A stretch of 64,000 nt of DNA from Paenibacillus aestuarii (GCF_027789125.1 NZ_JAQFVF010000026.1:186001-250000); one strand, 5' to 3'. Counted from the stretch's first letter, positions 44,255 through 54,210 are shown. Made by a program: numbers and translations. Notes: generated from the sequence alone by a model not told the origin.

Positions 44255-45544
44255 TTAAGACATTTTTTCAACCAGCTTCACAAAGGGGAAGGCGATCGTA
44301 AAGACGGTTCCTTTTCCTTTCTGGCTATCAACAGCAATGCTTCCAGACATGTTCTTGATAATGCTGAACGAGACCATCGTGCCAAGGCCTGTCCCTTTAT
44401 CTTTATTAGAAAAGTAAGGAGTGCCTAAGCGATTAATTTCCTCAACCGTCATCCCTACGCCTGTATCGGTGACCGTAATTATAGTCTTATTATCACGTAT
44501 TTGGGATTTAAGTTCCAACACGCCTCCTTGTTCCATCGCTTCAATGCCATTCTTGACTATATTGATCAAGGCTTGTCTCAGTTTTTGCCGGTCACCTTCA
44601 ATGTTCGCTTCGTGTTTCGTCTCAATCTGTAGTTGAACGCCTCTGAGCAATGCGTATGAACTGAGTATCGATTCAATATATTTAATCTCTTGCCCAACTT
44701 CTAGAATTTCCACATACTCCGGATGAGGCCTGGCGAGTGAGAGATAATCGCTAATAATTTGCTGTGCACGGTCCAGTTCCTCTAAACAAATCTCGCCATA
44801 TCGCTTTTTCTTCTCATCGCTTAAAGGAGTTGTACTTAATAATTGGATAAACCCTCTTAACGCTGTCAGCGGGTTCCTAATCTCATGAGCGACTGACGCC
44901 GAAATTACACTGGCAACGCGCAGTTTTTCGGATTCTATCATTTCTTTTCTAAGATGCATATTTTTCTGAATCGATTCGATCATATAAACCATTAACACCA
45001 GGAAGGTGCTCTGCATGGCATAAAAGGCCATGGAATTATTCAGATGCGGATAGTCCGGATGGCCAACCAGATAATATAATTTGCCAAATAATTTCGCGAA
45101 GAAGGAGATTGCAAATACAGCTGACAATTTAAACAGAAGACCTGAGGCGTGGTATTTTTTCCAAATGAAGAATATAACAAGATAGGTCATAGTGGTAGAA
45201 ATAGTGCCCAGCAGAAATCCTTCTCCCCCCAGCACAAACCTCGTACCGATTAAGGTGAAGCCTACAAGTAGGGCAACAACGGAGTTCCCATACAAGCAAG
45301 CCAGGATGACGGGAATAAGCCGAAAATCAAAGAGCAGCCCGTTTTCTTGATGGATCGGAAATGACATACAAAGAATTGTGGGTATAGCAAAAATAAGATA
45401 ATACGCGATGTGTTTAACGCTGCGAGGATACTTGCCATTTACTATGAGTTGATAAAGTAAGGGGATGGAGATGAAAAAAATATTAAGCAAAAAATTTTCC
45501 ACTATGTAATTGAACAAAGGTATCACTGCTTTCTTAGCAAGCAT
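44255..45544 (-). CDS. Sensor histidine kinase, KinB-like (5TM plus HisKA/HATPase)
   Basis: The 429-residue kinase has about six N-terminal membrane helices of the 5TM-5TMR_LYT type with almost no extracellular loop, a HisKA helix with the phospho-accepting His (ASVAHEIRNPLTALRGF), and an ATPase domain (QALINIVKNGIEAM N-box, DTGVGM and GTGLGTMVSF G-boxes). It resembles sporulation kinase B. No response regulator is adjacent, as is usual for kinases feeding the Spo0 phosphorelay. ATG 45544 has no clear ribosome site; a downstream GTG may be used. Confidence 0.86.
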   Translation of the reverse strand: MLAKKAVIPLFNYIVENFLLNIFFISIPLLYQLIVNGKYPRSVKHIAYYLIFAIPTILCMSFPIHQENGLLFDFRLIPVILACLYGNSVVALLVGFTLIGTRFVLGGEGFLLGTISTTMTYLVIFFIWKKYHASGLLFKLSAVFAISFFAKLFGKLYYLVGHPDYPHLNNSMAFYAMQSTFLVLMVYMIESIQKNMHLRKEMIESEKLRVASVISASVAHEIRNPLTALRGFIQLLSTTPLSDEKKKRYGEICLEELDRAQQIISDYLSLARPHPEYVEILEVGQEIKYIESILSSYALLRGVQLQIETKHEANIEGDRQKLRQALINIVKNGIEAMEQGGVLELKSQIRDNKTIITVTDTGVGMTVEEINRLGTPYFSNKDKGTGLGTMVSFSIIKNMSGSIAVDSQKGKGTVFTIAFPFVKLVEKMS

Positions 45545-45632
45545 CGTAGTATTATAAAATTATGATAACGGACAATCTGTTTACTGGTCTAGAGGCTTTT
45601 TACATAAGATTTAGATAAAGTCCTGGGTAGAG

Positions 45633-45669
45633 GAAAAGAAAAGGGCTACAAGCAAAATGCTGTAGCCCC
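45633..45669 (-). terminator. Terminator of the YjcZ-like gene
   Basis: On the minus strand GGGCTACA pairs with TGTAGCCC around a 10-nt loop, followed by TTTTCTTTT. Confidence 0.8.
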
Positions 45670-45683
45670 TCCGTTTTATTCAA

Positions 45684-45791
45684 TTACCAAACAAATGCAC
45701 TCGTAATGATAACCAAGAGAATGAAAAGGACCAAAATTGCTGCTGCCGAAGTACCGATTCCACAACCAACACCTGCTGCTCCGTAACCCAT
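45684..45791 (-). CDS. YjcZ-type small sporulation protein (35 residues)
   Basis: A 35-residue frame starts MGYGAAGVGCGIG and ends in a single hydrophobic segment (ILVLFILLVIITSAFVW). The glycine-rich head and LVLFILLVI helix are the signature of the YjcZ family of small sporulation membrane proteins. GGAAGGG lies upstream of ATG 45791 on the minus strand, and a terminator follows. Too short to be found by ordinary ORF cut-offs. Confidence 0.82.
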   Translation of the reverse strand: MGYGAAGVGCGIGTSAAAILVLFILLVIITSAFVW

Positions 45792-45977
45792 TCATATCAC
45801 CCTTCCTATAAATTAATCGACTACATCATTAGTGTATGAAGTTATTGCTCTGATGCTTGGGCATGACGGATTTATCTCAAAAGGATATTGAGAAATATTT
45901 TATGACAAATTTCAACACATTTTGTGAAACTCATCAGATATAATAATGAAAAGTCATGATGAAGAAGGAGGCTTGCC

Positions 45978-47138
45978 TTGTACGAATTGGATGAACAGAT
46001 ACAGCAGGTGATGGACAAGCATCGAATCGTTGGTTTAGCAGCCTCCGTGATTCACGACGGGCAACAGGTTTGGAGCGCAGGGTATGGTTTGGCCAATATA
46101 GATAGACGCATACCCGTTACACCACAAACGGTATTCCGCATCGCTTCTATTTCGAAGACGGTCGTCGCAACGGCGGTTATGCAGCTTGTGGAGAAGGGCT
46201 TATGCGGAATTGATCAGGATGTAGGCGATATCCTTGGATTTCCAGTACGCCATGATGAGTATCCGAACGTCCCGATCACGCTCAGGCATATCATGACCCA
46301 TACATCCGGCCTGCAAGATGAGTATGTTCGATTTGTCGTGGATTCGCGCAACGAGAATCCGCCGAAGCTGCGCCTAACTGATTTGCTGCTGCCAGGCGGG
46401 GCCTACAACACGGACAGTCTCTGGGGAGACGGTCGGCCAGGAGATCCGAATGGGTTTGAATATTCGAATCTTGGAGCCGTCATTTTAGCCACAGTGGTAG
46501 AACGACTGTCGAATGAGCGCTTTGACGCCTATTGCAAGAAGCATCTGTTCGAACCGCTGCAAATGAACCGGACTAGTTTCCATTTGGGTGACCTGATGGA
46601 TATGGATGATGTGGCCGTTCTCTATGAATACGCTGAAGCCGATGACCGCTTTGTCGTTGGCACGGACGATTTCCGGGGGAAGAAACCGGATTCCGTCGAT
46701 TACAGCGATTATGTACCGGGCACCAACGGCGCGCTTTTCAGCCCGCAGGGCGGTTTGCGGAGCAGTGTGGACGATCTGACCCGCTTTTTGGAAGCGCATA
46801 CGAACGCCGGCACCTGGAACGGTGTGCAAGTTCTGAAGCCGGAAACGGCGGCTCTCATGTATGCGCCGCATTGGTCGGGGCATCGGCACGATGGCTTCTT
46901 CCGCAACTGTGGGCTGCAGTTCATGATGACGGACGATCTGCTTCCGGGACACAGACTTATCGGGCATTCCGGCGATGCATATGGGCTGCTTAGTGATATG
47001 TATTTTCACCGGCAGGAGAGGTGGGGATTCGTTCTGCTTATGAACGGCCTTGTTCAAAGGAAGGCGCAAGGCGTTTATTTTGAAGCGGAAGAGGAGCTTG
47101 CCCGGCTGCTGCATAACACTTTCTTGAATAAGCCCTGA
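45978..47138 (+). CDS. Serine hydrolase, beta-lactamase/class C family
   Basis: The 386-residue protein belongs to the beta-lactamase-fold serine hydrolases (penicillin-binding or esterase type). SISK (Ser57-Lys60) gives the S-x-x-K nucleophile, EYSNLG the Y-x-N triad, and the late HSGDAYG the KTG-like site. No signal peptide is visible, so it is probably cytoplasmic or exported without one; it may act on cell-wall peptides, given the dpp-ykf operon nearby. The TTG start at 45978 has GGAGG 7 nt upstream. Confidence 0.87.
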   Translation: MYELDEQIQQVMDKHRIVGLAASVIHDGQQVWSAGYGLANIDRRIPVTPQTVFRIASISKTVVATAVMQLVEKGLCGIDQDVGDILGFPVRHDEYPNVPITLRHIMTHTSGLQDEYVRFVVDSRNENPPKLRLTDLLLPGGAYNTDSLWGDGRPGDPNGFEYSNLGAVILATVVERLSNERFDAYCKKHLFEPLQMNRTSFHLGDLMDMDDVAVLYEYAEADDRFVVGTDDFRGKKPDSVDYSDYVPGTNGALFSPQGGLRSSVDDLTRFLEAHTNAGTWNGVQVLKPETAALMYAPHWSGHRHDGFFRNCGLQFMMTDDLLPGHRLIGHSGDAYGLLSDMYFHRQERWGFVLLMNGLVQRKAQGVYFEAEEELARLLHNTFLNKP

Positions 47139-47291
47139 ACGTGAAGATATTCCTTATTTACAACATGTTATTACGATGTTAGAATATATCACATAATTAG
47201 TGTTCTGGCTTCTGATGGTCGTATGAAGACACTATCTCTTCACACATCCCGTTCAGAAATCGAACAGAATGCTAACAAGGAGAGTGGTTGT

Positions 47292-47648
47292 TTGTTATAC
47301 GACAAAGATACGATCTACATCATCGGCGATGCGCAAGCTTCCGTGAACAATCCGATAACGCAGCAGTACAATGCTTTTTTTATTGGGCTTGTTGTAGATC
47401 CGACAAACCATAAAATTGTTGATGCCGGCTGTTCAACGACGATTCCGCTCACATCGGACTTTGTCCGCTCGATTTTTATCGGGCACAACATGCTCATCCT
47501 TGATGACGTGGCGGAGGAAGTCCGCCGAAGATATCATGGATCATCCCAAAAGGCATTAATCGTCGCCTACAAAGACGCACAAAAAAAATATAAATTAGCA
47601 CTTAGCGGCCGGGAAGAACTTGGTCTCCAATCTACCGGCACAGTGTAA
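47292..47648 (+). CDS. DUF3870 family protein
   Basis: The 118-residue protein matches DUF3870: DTIYIIGDAQASVNNPITQQYNAFFIGLVVD, DAGCSTTIPLTSDFVRSIFIG and GSSQKALIVAYKDAQKKY. The start is TTG 47292 with AAGGAG 9 nt upstream, which gives the usual family length; the ATG at 47223 would add 23 residues without a good ribosome site. No function is known. It lies just before the dpp operon, with a terminator between. Confidence 0.82.
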   Translation: MLYDKDTIYIIGDAQASVNNPITQQYNAFFIGLVVDPTNHKIVDAGCSTTIPLTSDFVRSIFIGHNMLILDDVAEEVRRRYHGSSQKALIVAYKDAQKKYKLALSGREELGLQSTGTV

Positions 47649-47686
47649 GCTGCTTTATTTATCCGTATGGCAACATACCCGTAAAT

Positions 47687-47744
47687 AAAACCCAGCAAAT
47701 GGTAACTTGGGCAGGTACTGTCCGAGGCTGTTTGCTGGGTTTTT
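47687..47744 (+). terminator. Terminator after the DUF3870 gene
   Basis: AAACCCAGCAAA pairs with TTTGCTGGGTTT across a long loop, then T-run. Confidence 0.8.
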
Positions 47745-47774
47745 GTTATTTTATAAAACTAGGGAGGGCTACCT

Positions 47775-48599
47775 ATGAAATTGTATATTTCCATAGATAT
47801 GGAAGGGATCACTGGGCTTGTCGATAACACGTTCGTCGATTCCAGACAGTATAACTACACACGCGGACAGCACATCATGACAGATGAAGCCAATCATGTT
47901 ATTGGCACAGCTTTTGATGAAGGCTGTAAGGAAGTCATTGTGAATGACAGTCATTCCAAAATGAACAATTTGCTCATTGAGCGGCTGCATCCCGATACAC
48001 AGCTGATTTCAGGGGATGTGAAGCCTTTTTCCATGGTACAGGGGTTAGACGCTTCTTTTGCCGGCGCAGCTTTTCTCGGTTATCACACAAGAGCGGCCAC
48101 CAAGGGCGTGTTAAGCCACACGATGATTTTCGGAGTACGGAATATGTACATCAATGATCGAGCGATTGGCGAGCTTGGATTCAATGCCTATGTAGCCGGA
48201 TATTACGGAGTTCCCGTTCTACTTGTGGCGGGCGATGATGAAACCGCGATTGAAGCGGAAGAGCTCATCCCGGGTGTGACGACGGCGGTTGTGAAGAAGC
48301 GGATCTCTCGCACAGCGGCGTTGTGCCTAACACCGGAAAAAAGCGGGCAGCTTCTTCGCGATAAAACGAAGGAAGCGCTGGCAAACCGCAGTAAAGTGAA
48401 GCCTCTTGTGCCGCCGGATCAGCCAGTATTAAAGATTGAATTTGCCAACTACGGCCAAGCGGAGTGGGCGCACCTGATGCCGGGCACGACGATCGACGAT
48501 AACAGCCCGATCGTAACTTTCCAGGCACGCAACATTCTTGAGGCTTACCAAGCGATGCTGGTCATGACGGAGCTTGCGATGAGAACGGCATTTTGTTAA
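47775..48599 (+). CDS. dppA: D-aminopeptidase DppA (M55)
   Basis: The 274-residue zinc enzyme frees D-amino acids from D-Ala-type peptides. The metal and catalytic residues of B. subtilis DppA occur at the same numbers: Asp8, Glu10 (DMEG), His60 (NDSH), His104 (GYHTR), Glu133 (GELGF), and His115. It begins the dppABCDE-ykfABC operon for cell-wall peptide use. AGGGAGGG precedes ATG 47775. Confidence 0.95.
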   Translation: MKLYISIDMEGITGLVDNTFVDSRQYNYTRGQHIMTDEANHVIGTAFDEGCKEVIVNDSHSKMNNLLIERLHPDTQLISGDVKPFSMVQGLDASFAGAAFLGYHTRAATKGVLSHTMIFGVRNMYINDRAIGELGFNAYVAGYYGVPVLLVAGDDETAIEAEELIPGVTTAVVKKRISRTAALCLTPEKSGQLLRDKTKEALANRSKVKPLVPPDQPVLKIEFANYGQAEWAHLMPGTTIDDNSPIVTFQARNILEAYQAMLVMTELAMRTAFC

Positions 48600-48620
48600 T
48601 AAGCGGGAGCGGGTGATAGC

Positions 48621-49553
48621 GTGACACAATATATTCTTCGCAGATTTATCTCCATGATTGTCACACTGTGGCTAATAATTACGGTTACTTTTGTGCTGAT
48701 GCATGCTGTTCCGGGATCGCCGTTCGAAAAAGACGGCAAAAATGCGAACCCGACAGCGGTTCAGAACTTGATGGAATTTTACCATTTGGACCAACCTGTT
48801 GCGAAACAGTACCTGATTTATTTAAAATCACTGCTTGCCCTGGACCTTGGGCCTTCCATCGGCCACTTTCCCGATACCGTCAATTCCATGATTAGCCGAG
48901 GATTTCCAGTTTCCTTTCAGTTGGGTATCGTATCCATTCTCATCTCTATCGTTGCCGGGATCGCGCTCGGTACGGTTGCCGCTTTGCGGCAGAACCGAAT
49001 CATCGATTACACGGCTATGATCTTCGCCGTAATTGGCATAGCGGTGCCTAACTTCATCGTCGCAACCTTGCTAATCAAATACGTGGCGGTTGAGTGGAAG
49101 CTTCTCCCAGTAGCGACATGGGGCACCTGGAAGCACGTGATTTTGCCTGCGCTTGCCCTATCCACAGGACCTCTCGCCATTATTGCGCGATTGACAAGGG
49201 CCAGCATGGTGGAAGTGCTCACCGCCGATTACATTGAAACGGCAAGGGCCAAAGGCCTGTCACCGGTTACGATTGTCATCAAGCATGCGCTCCGCAATGC
49301 CGTGCTTCCGGTCGTTACATTGCTAGGCGCTTTGGTGTCCAACGTGCTGACGGGGAGCTTTGTTATTGAAAAGATTTTCGCCATTCCAGGCATGGGTAAA
49401 TATTTCGTCGATGGCATCAATAATCGGGATTACTCGCTCATTATGGGAACGACCGTATTTTATAGCACCTTATTGGTCATTATGATGTTCCTGGTGGACA
49501 TCGCCTACGGGCTTATTGACCCCCGCATCAAGCTGCACAGGAAGGAGGGGTAA
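48621..49553 (+). CDS. dppB: Dipeptide ABC transporter permease DppB
   Basis: The 310-residue permease has six membrane segments, a large loop after TM1 and the binding-protein-dependent EAA loop (TARAKGLSPVTIVIKHALRNAVLPVVTLLG). The GTG start at 48621 has GGGAGCGGG upstream. It forms the channel with DppC and follows dppA by 21 nt. Confidence 0.92.
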   Translation: MTQYILRRFISMIVTLWLIITVTFVLMHAVPGSPFEKDGKNANPTAVQNLMEFYHLDQPVAKQYLIYLKSLLALDLGPSIGHFPDTVNSMISRGFPVSFQLGIVSILISIVAGIALGTVAALRQNRIIDYTAMIFAVIGIAVPNFIVATLLIKYVAVEWKLLPVATWGTWKHVILPALALSTGPLAIIARLTRASMVEVLTADYIETARAKGLSPVTIVIKHALRNAVLPVVTLLGALVSNVLTGSFVIEKIFAIPGMGKYFVDGINNRDYSLIMGTTVFYSTLLVIMMFLVDIAYGLIDPRIKLHRKEG

Positions 49554-49556
49554 GGG

Positions 49557-50474
49557 ATGAACGTACCGGATACTTTATTCGTCCCGATGTCCAAGAACAA
49601 AGGGACGGCGGAAGCGATTGTTCGCATACGGCTGTCGTTCTGGCAGGAAGCCTGGATCAGACTGCGTGCTAACAAATTGGCTATGGCTGGGCTGATTGTC
49701 ATTATTGTGATGGCCTTACTCGCCACCTTTGGCCCTCTTCTTACGGATCAAAGCTATTCCAAGCAAGTACTGCTGGATGCCAATCAGAAACCGTCAGCCC
49801 TCCATTGGTTCGGCACCGACGATCTGGGGCGCGACGTGTATGCCCGTATCCTCTATGGAGCGCGCATCTCGCTGTTTATCGGCCTAATGGCCGCTTTGAT
49901 CGATTTGGTCATCGGCATCATTTATGGGGGGATTGCCGGTTACTTCGGCGGAAGAATCGATAACATCATGATGCGGTTCGTTGATCTTTTGTACGGGATT
50001 CCCTATCTGCTCATTGTCATCCTGTTAATGGTCGTGATGGGCCCAGGGCTGCTGACGATCATTGTCGCCCTGAGCGCCACAGGCTGGATCGGCATGGCAC
50101 GGATTGTGCGCGGGCAAGTGCTGAGCTTGAAATCAGCGGAGTATGTGCTGGCGGCAAGGACGCTGGGCGGAGGCGCGGGTTACATCATCCGCAAGCATTT
50201 GCTGCCCAATGCGATCGGGGTCATCATCGTGCAGGTGACGTTCTCGGTGCCATCTGCGATTTTTGCCGAAGCCTTCTTAAGCTTTCTGGGCTTAGGCATC
50301 CAGCCGCCTCTTGCCAGCTGGGGCGTCATGGCCAATGACGGTCTGTCGACGATTTTGTCAGGGCAATGGTGGCGGTTGTTTTATCCGGCATTTTTTATTT
50401 CGATGACTATGCTTGCCTTTAACCTCGTCGGTGATGGCTTGCAGGACGCTTTTAATCCGAAGCGGAGGAGGTAG
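49557..50474 (+). CDS. dppC: Dipeptide ABC transporter permease DppC
   Basis: The 305-residue permease has the longer N-terminal tail typical of DppC/OppC and an EAA loop (LAARTLGGGAGYIIRKHLLPNAIGVIIVQ). It begins 3 nt after the dppB stop, with GGAGGGG upstream. Confidence 0.92.
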   Translation: MNVPDTLFVPMSKNKGTAEAIVRIRLSFWQEAWIRLRANKLAMAGLIVIIVMALLATFGPLLTDQSYSKQVLLDANQKPSALHWFGTDDLGRDVYARILYGARISLFIGLMAALIDLVIGIIYGGIAGYFGGRIDNIMMRFVDLLYGIPYLLIVILLMVVMGPGLLTIIVALSATGWIGMARIVRGQVLSLKSAEYVLAARTLGGGAGYIIRKHLLPNAIGVIIVQVTFSVPSAIFAEAFLSFLGLGIQPPLASWGVMANDGLSTILSGQWWRLFYPAFFISMTMLAFNLVGDGLQDAFNPKRRR

Positions 50475-50479
50475 CAACT

Positions 50480-51529
50480 ATGCCAACAACAAAGAACTCG
50501 TCCGACGTTATTTTGGAAGTGAACAATCTGCATGTCACGTTCACTACGCATGGCGGAGAAGTAAAGGCGGTTCGCGGTGTCAGCTTTACGCTGGGCAAAG
50601 GAGAGACTTTGGCTATCGTCGGCGAATCCGGCTGCGGCAAGAGTGTTACGGCCCGCAGTATGACGCGACTTCTTCCCGAGCACACATCGAAGATCAGCCA
50701 AGGCAGCATTCGCTTTAAGGGCAGAGAGCTGACGAAGCTGAGCGAGAAGCAGCTGCGGGAGCTGCGAGGGTCGGAAATTTCGATGATTTTCCAGGATGCC
50801 ATGACAGCGCTGAACCCCACCATTTCGATCGGTGAGCAGATCATGGAAGGGATCATTCGCCATCAGCGAATATCGCGTGTAGAAGCGCGCAAGCAAGCCA
50901 TCGAAATGTTGGGTTTGGTGGGGATTTCCAATCCGGAGATGCGCTTGAAGCAGTATTTGCACGAATTTAGCGGCGGTATGAGGCAGCGGATGATGATCGC
51001 CATCGCAGCGGTTTGCAAGCCGTCGGTACTCATCGCTGATGAGCCGACGACAGCGCTCGATGTGACCATTCAAGCGCAGATCCTTGAACTGTTCAAAATG
51101 CTGCAAAAGAAGACCGGCGTCTCGATCATCCTTATCACGCATGACCTTGGCGTCGTTGCCAATATGGCTGATCGGGTCAATGTGATGTATGCCGGCAAAG
51201 TCGTTGAATCCGGGACTGTGGATGAACTGTTCCGCCATCCGCAGCATCCGTACACCAAAGGGCTGCTGGCTTCGATGCCGCGATTGGATACGGACAAGTC
51301 GCTGCCGTTAACGCCGATCGCGGGAACACCGCCGGATCTGTTTGCTCCGCCCCAAGGCTGCGCGTTTGCAGCGCGTTGCAGTTATGCGATGGAAGTATGT
51401 GGGGCCTTCCAGCCGGAGCAGACTGCGGTATCGGCCAGCCACTCGGTCGCCTGCTGGCTGCAGGATCCGCGCGCTAAACTTGTATTCCGGCCGCCAAGCA
51501 AGAGCAACATCATGACGGCTCAAGGATAA
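50480..51529 (+). CDS. dppD: Dipeptide ABC transporter ATP-binding protein DppD
   Basis: The 349-residue ATPase has Walker A GESGCGKS (48-55), the signature FSGGMRQRMMIA, Walker B ADEPTTALD and the C-terminal oligopeptide cysteine motif (CAFAARCSYAMEVC), which holds an iron-sulfur cluster in relatives. Only one ATPase is encoded, as in B. subtilis dppABCDE, so it must act as a homodimer or with an unlinked DppF-like partner. Confidence 0.93.
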   Translation: MPTTKNSSDVILEVNNLHVTFTTHGGEVKAVRGVSFTLGKGETLAIVGESGCGKSVTARSMTRLLPEHTSKISQGSIRFKGRELTKLSEKQLRELRGSEISMIFQDAMTALNPTISIGEQIMEGIIRHQRISRVEARKQAIEMLGLVGISNPEMRLKQYLHEFSGGMRQRMMIAIAAVCKPSVLIADEPTTALDVTIQAQILELFKMLQKKTGVSIILITHDLGVVANMADRVNVMYAGKVVESGTVDELFRHPQHPYTKGLLASMPRLDTDKSLPLTPIAGTPPDLFAPPQGCAFAARCSYAMEVCGAFQPEQTAVSASHSVACWLQDPRAKLVFRPPSKSNIMTAQG

Positions 51530-51560
51530 ATAAGACAAAAATCAAAGGGGAGATGTGCTC

Positions 51561-53204
51561 ATGAAAAAAGTTTCAGCATTGCTAATCAGCTCCGTATTGG
51601 TCATCGGTACGTTACTAGCCGGATGCAGCAAAGATCCAGGTGCAGGCACGCCAGAGTCTGGCTCCAAGCAGTCGGAAGCGGGCAAAGCAACGTCATCCAA
51701 AGTCCTCCTTTACAACAATTTAAAAGAGCCAACCTCGCTCGATCCTCCGAAAGGATTCGACCAAGTGTCCTACGATGTCCTTAACAACGCCTTCGAGGGG
51801 CTGACGCGGCTTGGCAAGAACCAGACGCCTGAGCCAGCTATGGCCAAAGAGTGGAAAGTGTCTGCAGATGGCAAAAAATATACGTTTACACTCCGTGACG
51901 GCATTAAGTGGTCTAACGGCGACCCTGTCAAAGCCTCTGACTTTGAATATGCCTGGAAACGCCTGCTAGATCCAAAAACAGCTTCTGATGCGGCTTTTCT
52001 CGCATATCCTATTGAAGGTGCAGAAGCTTTTAACTCGGGCAAAGGAACAGCCGATGGTGTGAAAATTAAGGCTGTCGATGACAAGACCCTTGAGGTGTCT
52101 TTGACTCAGCCGGCTCCTTGGCTCATTGGCATGGTTTCCAGCCCGGCTTTCTTCCCGGTACATAAGGCCACTGTAGAGGGGAATGCCAAGTGGGCGGGTG
52201 AAGCAGCTACAATTATCAGCAATGGGCCGTTCAAAATTTCGGATTGGAAACACGACAGCGAGTTGAAAATGGTCAAAAACGATCAATACTGGGATGCCGC
52301 CAACGTAAAACTGGCAGGTGTCACATTCAAAATGATCAATGACACCAACACCGCGTACCAGCTTTTCACGACCGGTGAGCTTCATACAACCGGATCCATT
52401 CCGGCGGATATGAGCGAGAAATTGTTTGCTGATAACAAAGTGAAGGTTGAAGATGGTGCGGGAACTGCGTTCTATCGCTTTAATGTGAAAATGGCGCCAT
52501 TCAATAACGCCAATATCCGCAAAGCTTTTGTTGAAGCTGTAGACAGACAGAAGCTTGTCGATTTGGTGCTGAAGCAAAAACAGAAACCGGCAGACGGATA
52601 CGTATCACCAGGGTTACAGGACGCAGCGGGCGGAGATTTCCGCAAAGTTGGCGGCAGCCTGATCAAGTTCGATGCTGCTGAAGCGAAGGCGCTGCTTGCC
52701 AAAGGGATGCAGGAGGCCGGATATACGACGCTGCCTGAAGTTACTTTGACTTATAACACGAATGATGAAAGCCAGCGCATTGCCCAAACGCTGCAAGCGA
52801 TGTTCAAGGATAACTTAGGCGTCGATGTGAAGCTGGCCAACAAAGAAGGCAAAGTGCTGACAACCGAGCAAAAAGGTTTGCAGCTGCAATTGTCCCGTTC
52901 TTCCTTCCTGCCGGACTTTGCTGATCCGATCAACTTCCTTGATGGCTTCCAATCGACGAATCCGTTCAGCCGTACAGGGTGGGTTAATGCTACTTATGAC
53001 AAATTGATCAAAGATGCCTATGCGGAATCGGATGAAGCTAAACGCTACAAAATGATGCATGATGCAGAGAAAATTCTTATGGACGAAGCTCCGATTATGC
53101 CGCTTTACTTCTATAATTCCACGTATATGCAAAGCGACAAATTGGACGGCGTCGTTAGACACGCCTTCGGTTTCATTGACTTTAAGTGGGCAGATTTGAA
53201 ATAG
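51561..53204 (+). CDS. dppE: Dipeptide-binding lipoprotein DppE (family 5)
   Basis: The ~547-residue lipoprotein has a signal ending LLAGC (Cys22) and the SBP family-5 fold (TSLDPPKGFDQVSYDVLNNAFEGLTR, WKVSADGKKYTFTLRDGIKWSNGDPV). It captures peptides for DppBCD. ATG 51561 has AAGGGGAG upstream; GTG 51555 is less likely. A strong terminator follows, so ykf genes may be expressed at lower level or from their own promoter. Confidence 0.93.
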   Translation: MKKVSALLISSVLVIGTLLAGCSKDPGAGTPESGSKQSEAGKATSSKVLLYNNLKEPTSLDPPKGFDQVSYDVLNNAFEGLTRLGKNQTPEPAMAKEWKVSADGKKYTFTLRDGIKWSNGDPVKASDFEYAWKRLLDPKTASDAAFLAYPIEGAEAFNSGKGTADGVKIKAVDDKTLEVSLTQPAPWLIGMVSSPAFFPVHKATVEGNAKWAGEAATIISNGPFKISDWKHDSELKMVKNDQYWDAANVKLAGVTFKMINDTNTAYQLFTTGELHTTGSIPADMSEKLFADNKVKVEDGAGTAFYRFNVKMAPFNNANIRKAFVEAVDRQKLVDLVLKQKQKPADGYVSPGLQDAAGGDFRKVGGSLIKFDAAEAKALLAKGMQEAGYTTLPEVTLTYNTNDESQRIAQTLQAMFKDNLGVDVKLANKEGKVLTTEQKGLQLQLSRSSFLPDFADPINFLDGFQSTNPFSRTGWVNATYDKLIKDAYAESDEAKRYKMMHDAEKILMDEAPIMPLYFYNSTYMQSDKLDGVVRHAFGFIDFKWADLK

Positions 53205-53215
53205 AACAAGAAGAT

Positions 53216-53254
53216 GGAGGGATGCACCTGTAAGAGGTGCTCCTCCCTTTTTTT
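53216..53254 (+). terminator. Terminator between dppE and ldcA/ykfA
   Basis: GGAGGG.GCACCT and AGGTGC.CCTCC form a stem followed by T7. It probably partly separates the transport and ykf sections. Confidence 0.85.
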
Positions 53255-53280
53255 CATCGCATCATGGGAGGGTGTAGGTG

Positions 53281-54210
53281 ATGGTTGAACTTATCAAGCC
53301 TCGGCGAATATGTCTAGGCGATACGGTGGGCATTACAGCCCCTTCAAGCTGGGTCGACATCGAGCAGGTGAAAGCCGCTTCAGCCATGCTGGAGAACATG
53401 GGATTGCAGGTTCGCCTGGGCGATACGTTATCGATGCAGCACGGCTATTTGGCCGGAACGGATGAGGCGCGCGCGGCGGAGTTGAACGCGATGTTCGCCA
53501 ATCCTGAAATCAAAGCGATTATCTGTGCACGCGGCGGATACGGTTCCGGAAGAATCGCGAATTTGCTGGATTATCAGCTCATTCGAGCGAATCCCAAAGT
53601 ATTTTGGGGCTATAGCGATATTACGTTTTTGCACGCGGCGATTAGCCGATATGCGGGTTTGGTTACTTTTCACGGACCGATGTTAATCGATTTGGAAAAA
53701 GATGTGAATCCGCTGACGCTGCAAAATTACGAGACGCTCCTTCGACCGTCCATTCTGCGCTATACCGAAGAAGTTTCCCGCTTGCAAACGCTGGTAGAGG
53801 GAGAAGCCGTCGGGCCGATTGTCGGAGGGAACATTTCGTTAATCGTCAGCACACTCGGAACGCCTTATGAGCTGGATACGAGGGGAAGGCTTCTATTTAT
53901 GGAAGATATCGACGAAGAGCCGTATCGCCTGGATCGAATGCTGAATCAGCTCAAGCAAGCAGGGAAATTTGCCGATGCAGCTGGTATTCTGATTTGTGAT
54001 TTCAATAATTGCGTACCGCAAAAACGTAAGGTATCGCTGACGTTAGAGCAAATTTTTCACGATCACATCGTTTCTGCGGGGAAGCCGACACTGTCCGGAT
54101 TTAAAATCGGCCACTGCTCGCCGAATATTGCCGTCCCTATCGGTATCGAAGCAAGAATGAGCACCTACGAGAAGCTGTTGGTTTGCGCGGAATCCGGAGT
54201 AGAAGCATAA
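53281..54210 (+). CDS. ykfA: LD-carboxypeptidase (S66, YkfA/LdcA-like)
   Basis: The ~309-residue enzyme removes the terminal D-Ala from murein tetrapeptides. Ser in GYSDI (about residue 112) is the S66 nucleophile; downstream Glu (MEDIDEEPYRLDRML region) and His (KIGHCSPNIAVPIG) complete the set. No signal peptide, so it works on imported peptides inside the cell. The start is ATG 53281 with GGGAGG 8 nt upstream. Confidence 0.92.
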   Translation: MVELIKPRRICLGDTVGITAPSSWVDIEQVKAASAMLENMGLQVRLGDTLSMQHGYLAGTDEARAAELNAMFANPEIKAIICARGGYGSGRIANLLDYQLIRANPKVFWGYSDITFLHAAISRYAGLVTFHGPMLIDLEKDVNPLTLQNYETLLRPSILRYTEEVSRLQTLVEGEAVGPIVGGNISLIVSTLGTPYELDTRGRLLFMEDIDEEPYRLDRMLNQLKQAGKFADAAGILICDFNNCVPQKRKVSLTLEQIFHDHIVSAGKPTLSGFKIGHCSPNIAVPIGIEARMSTYEKLLVCAESGVEA

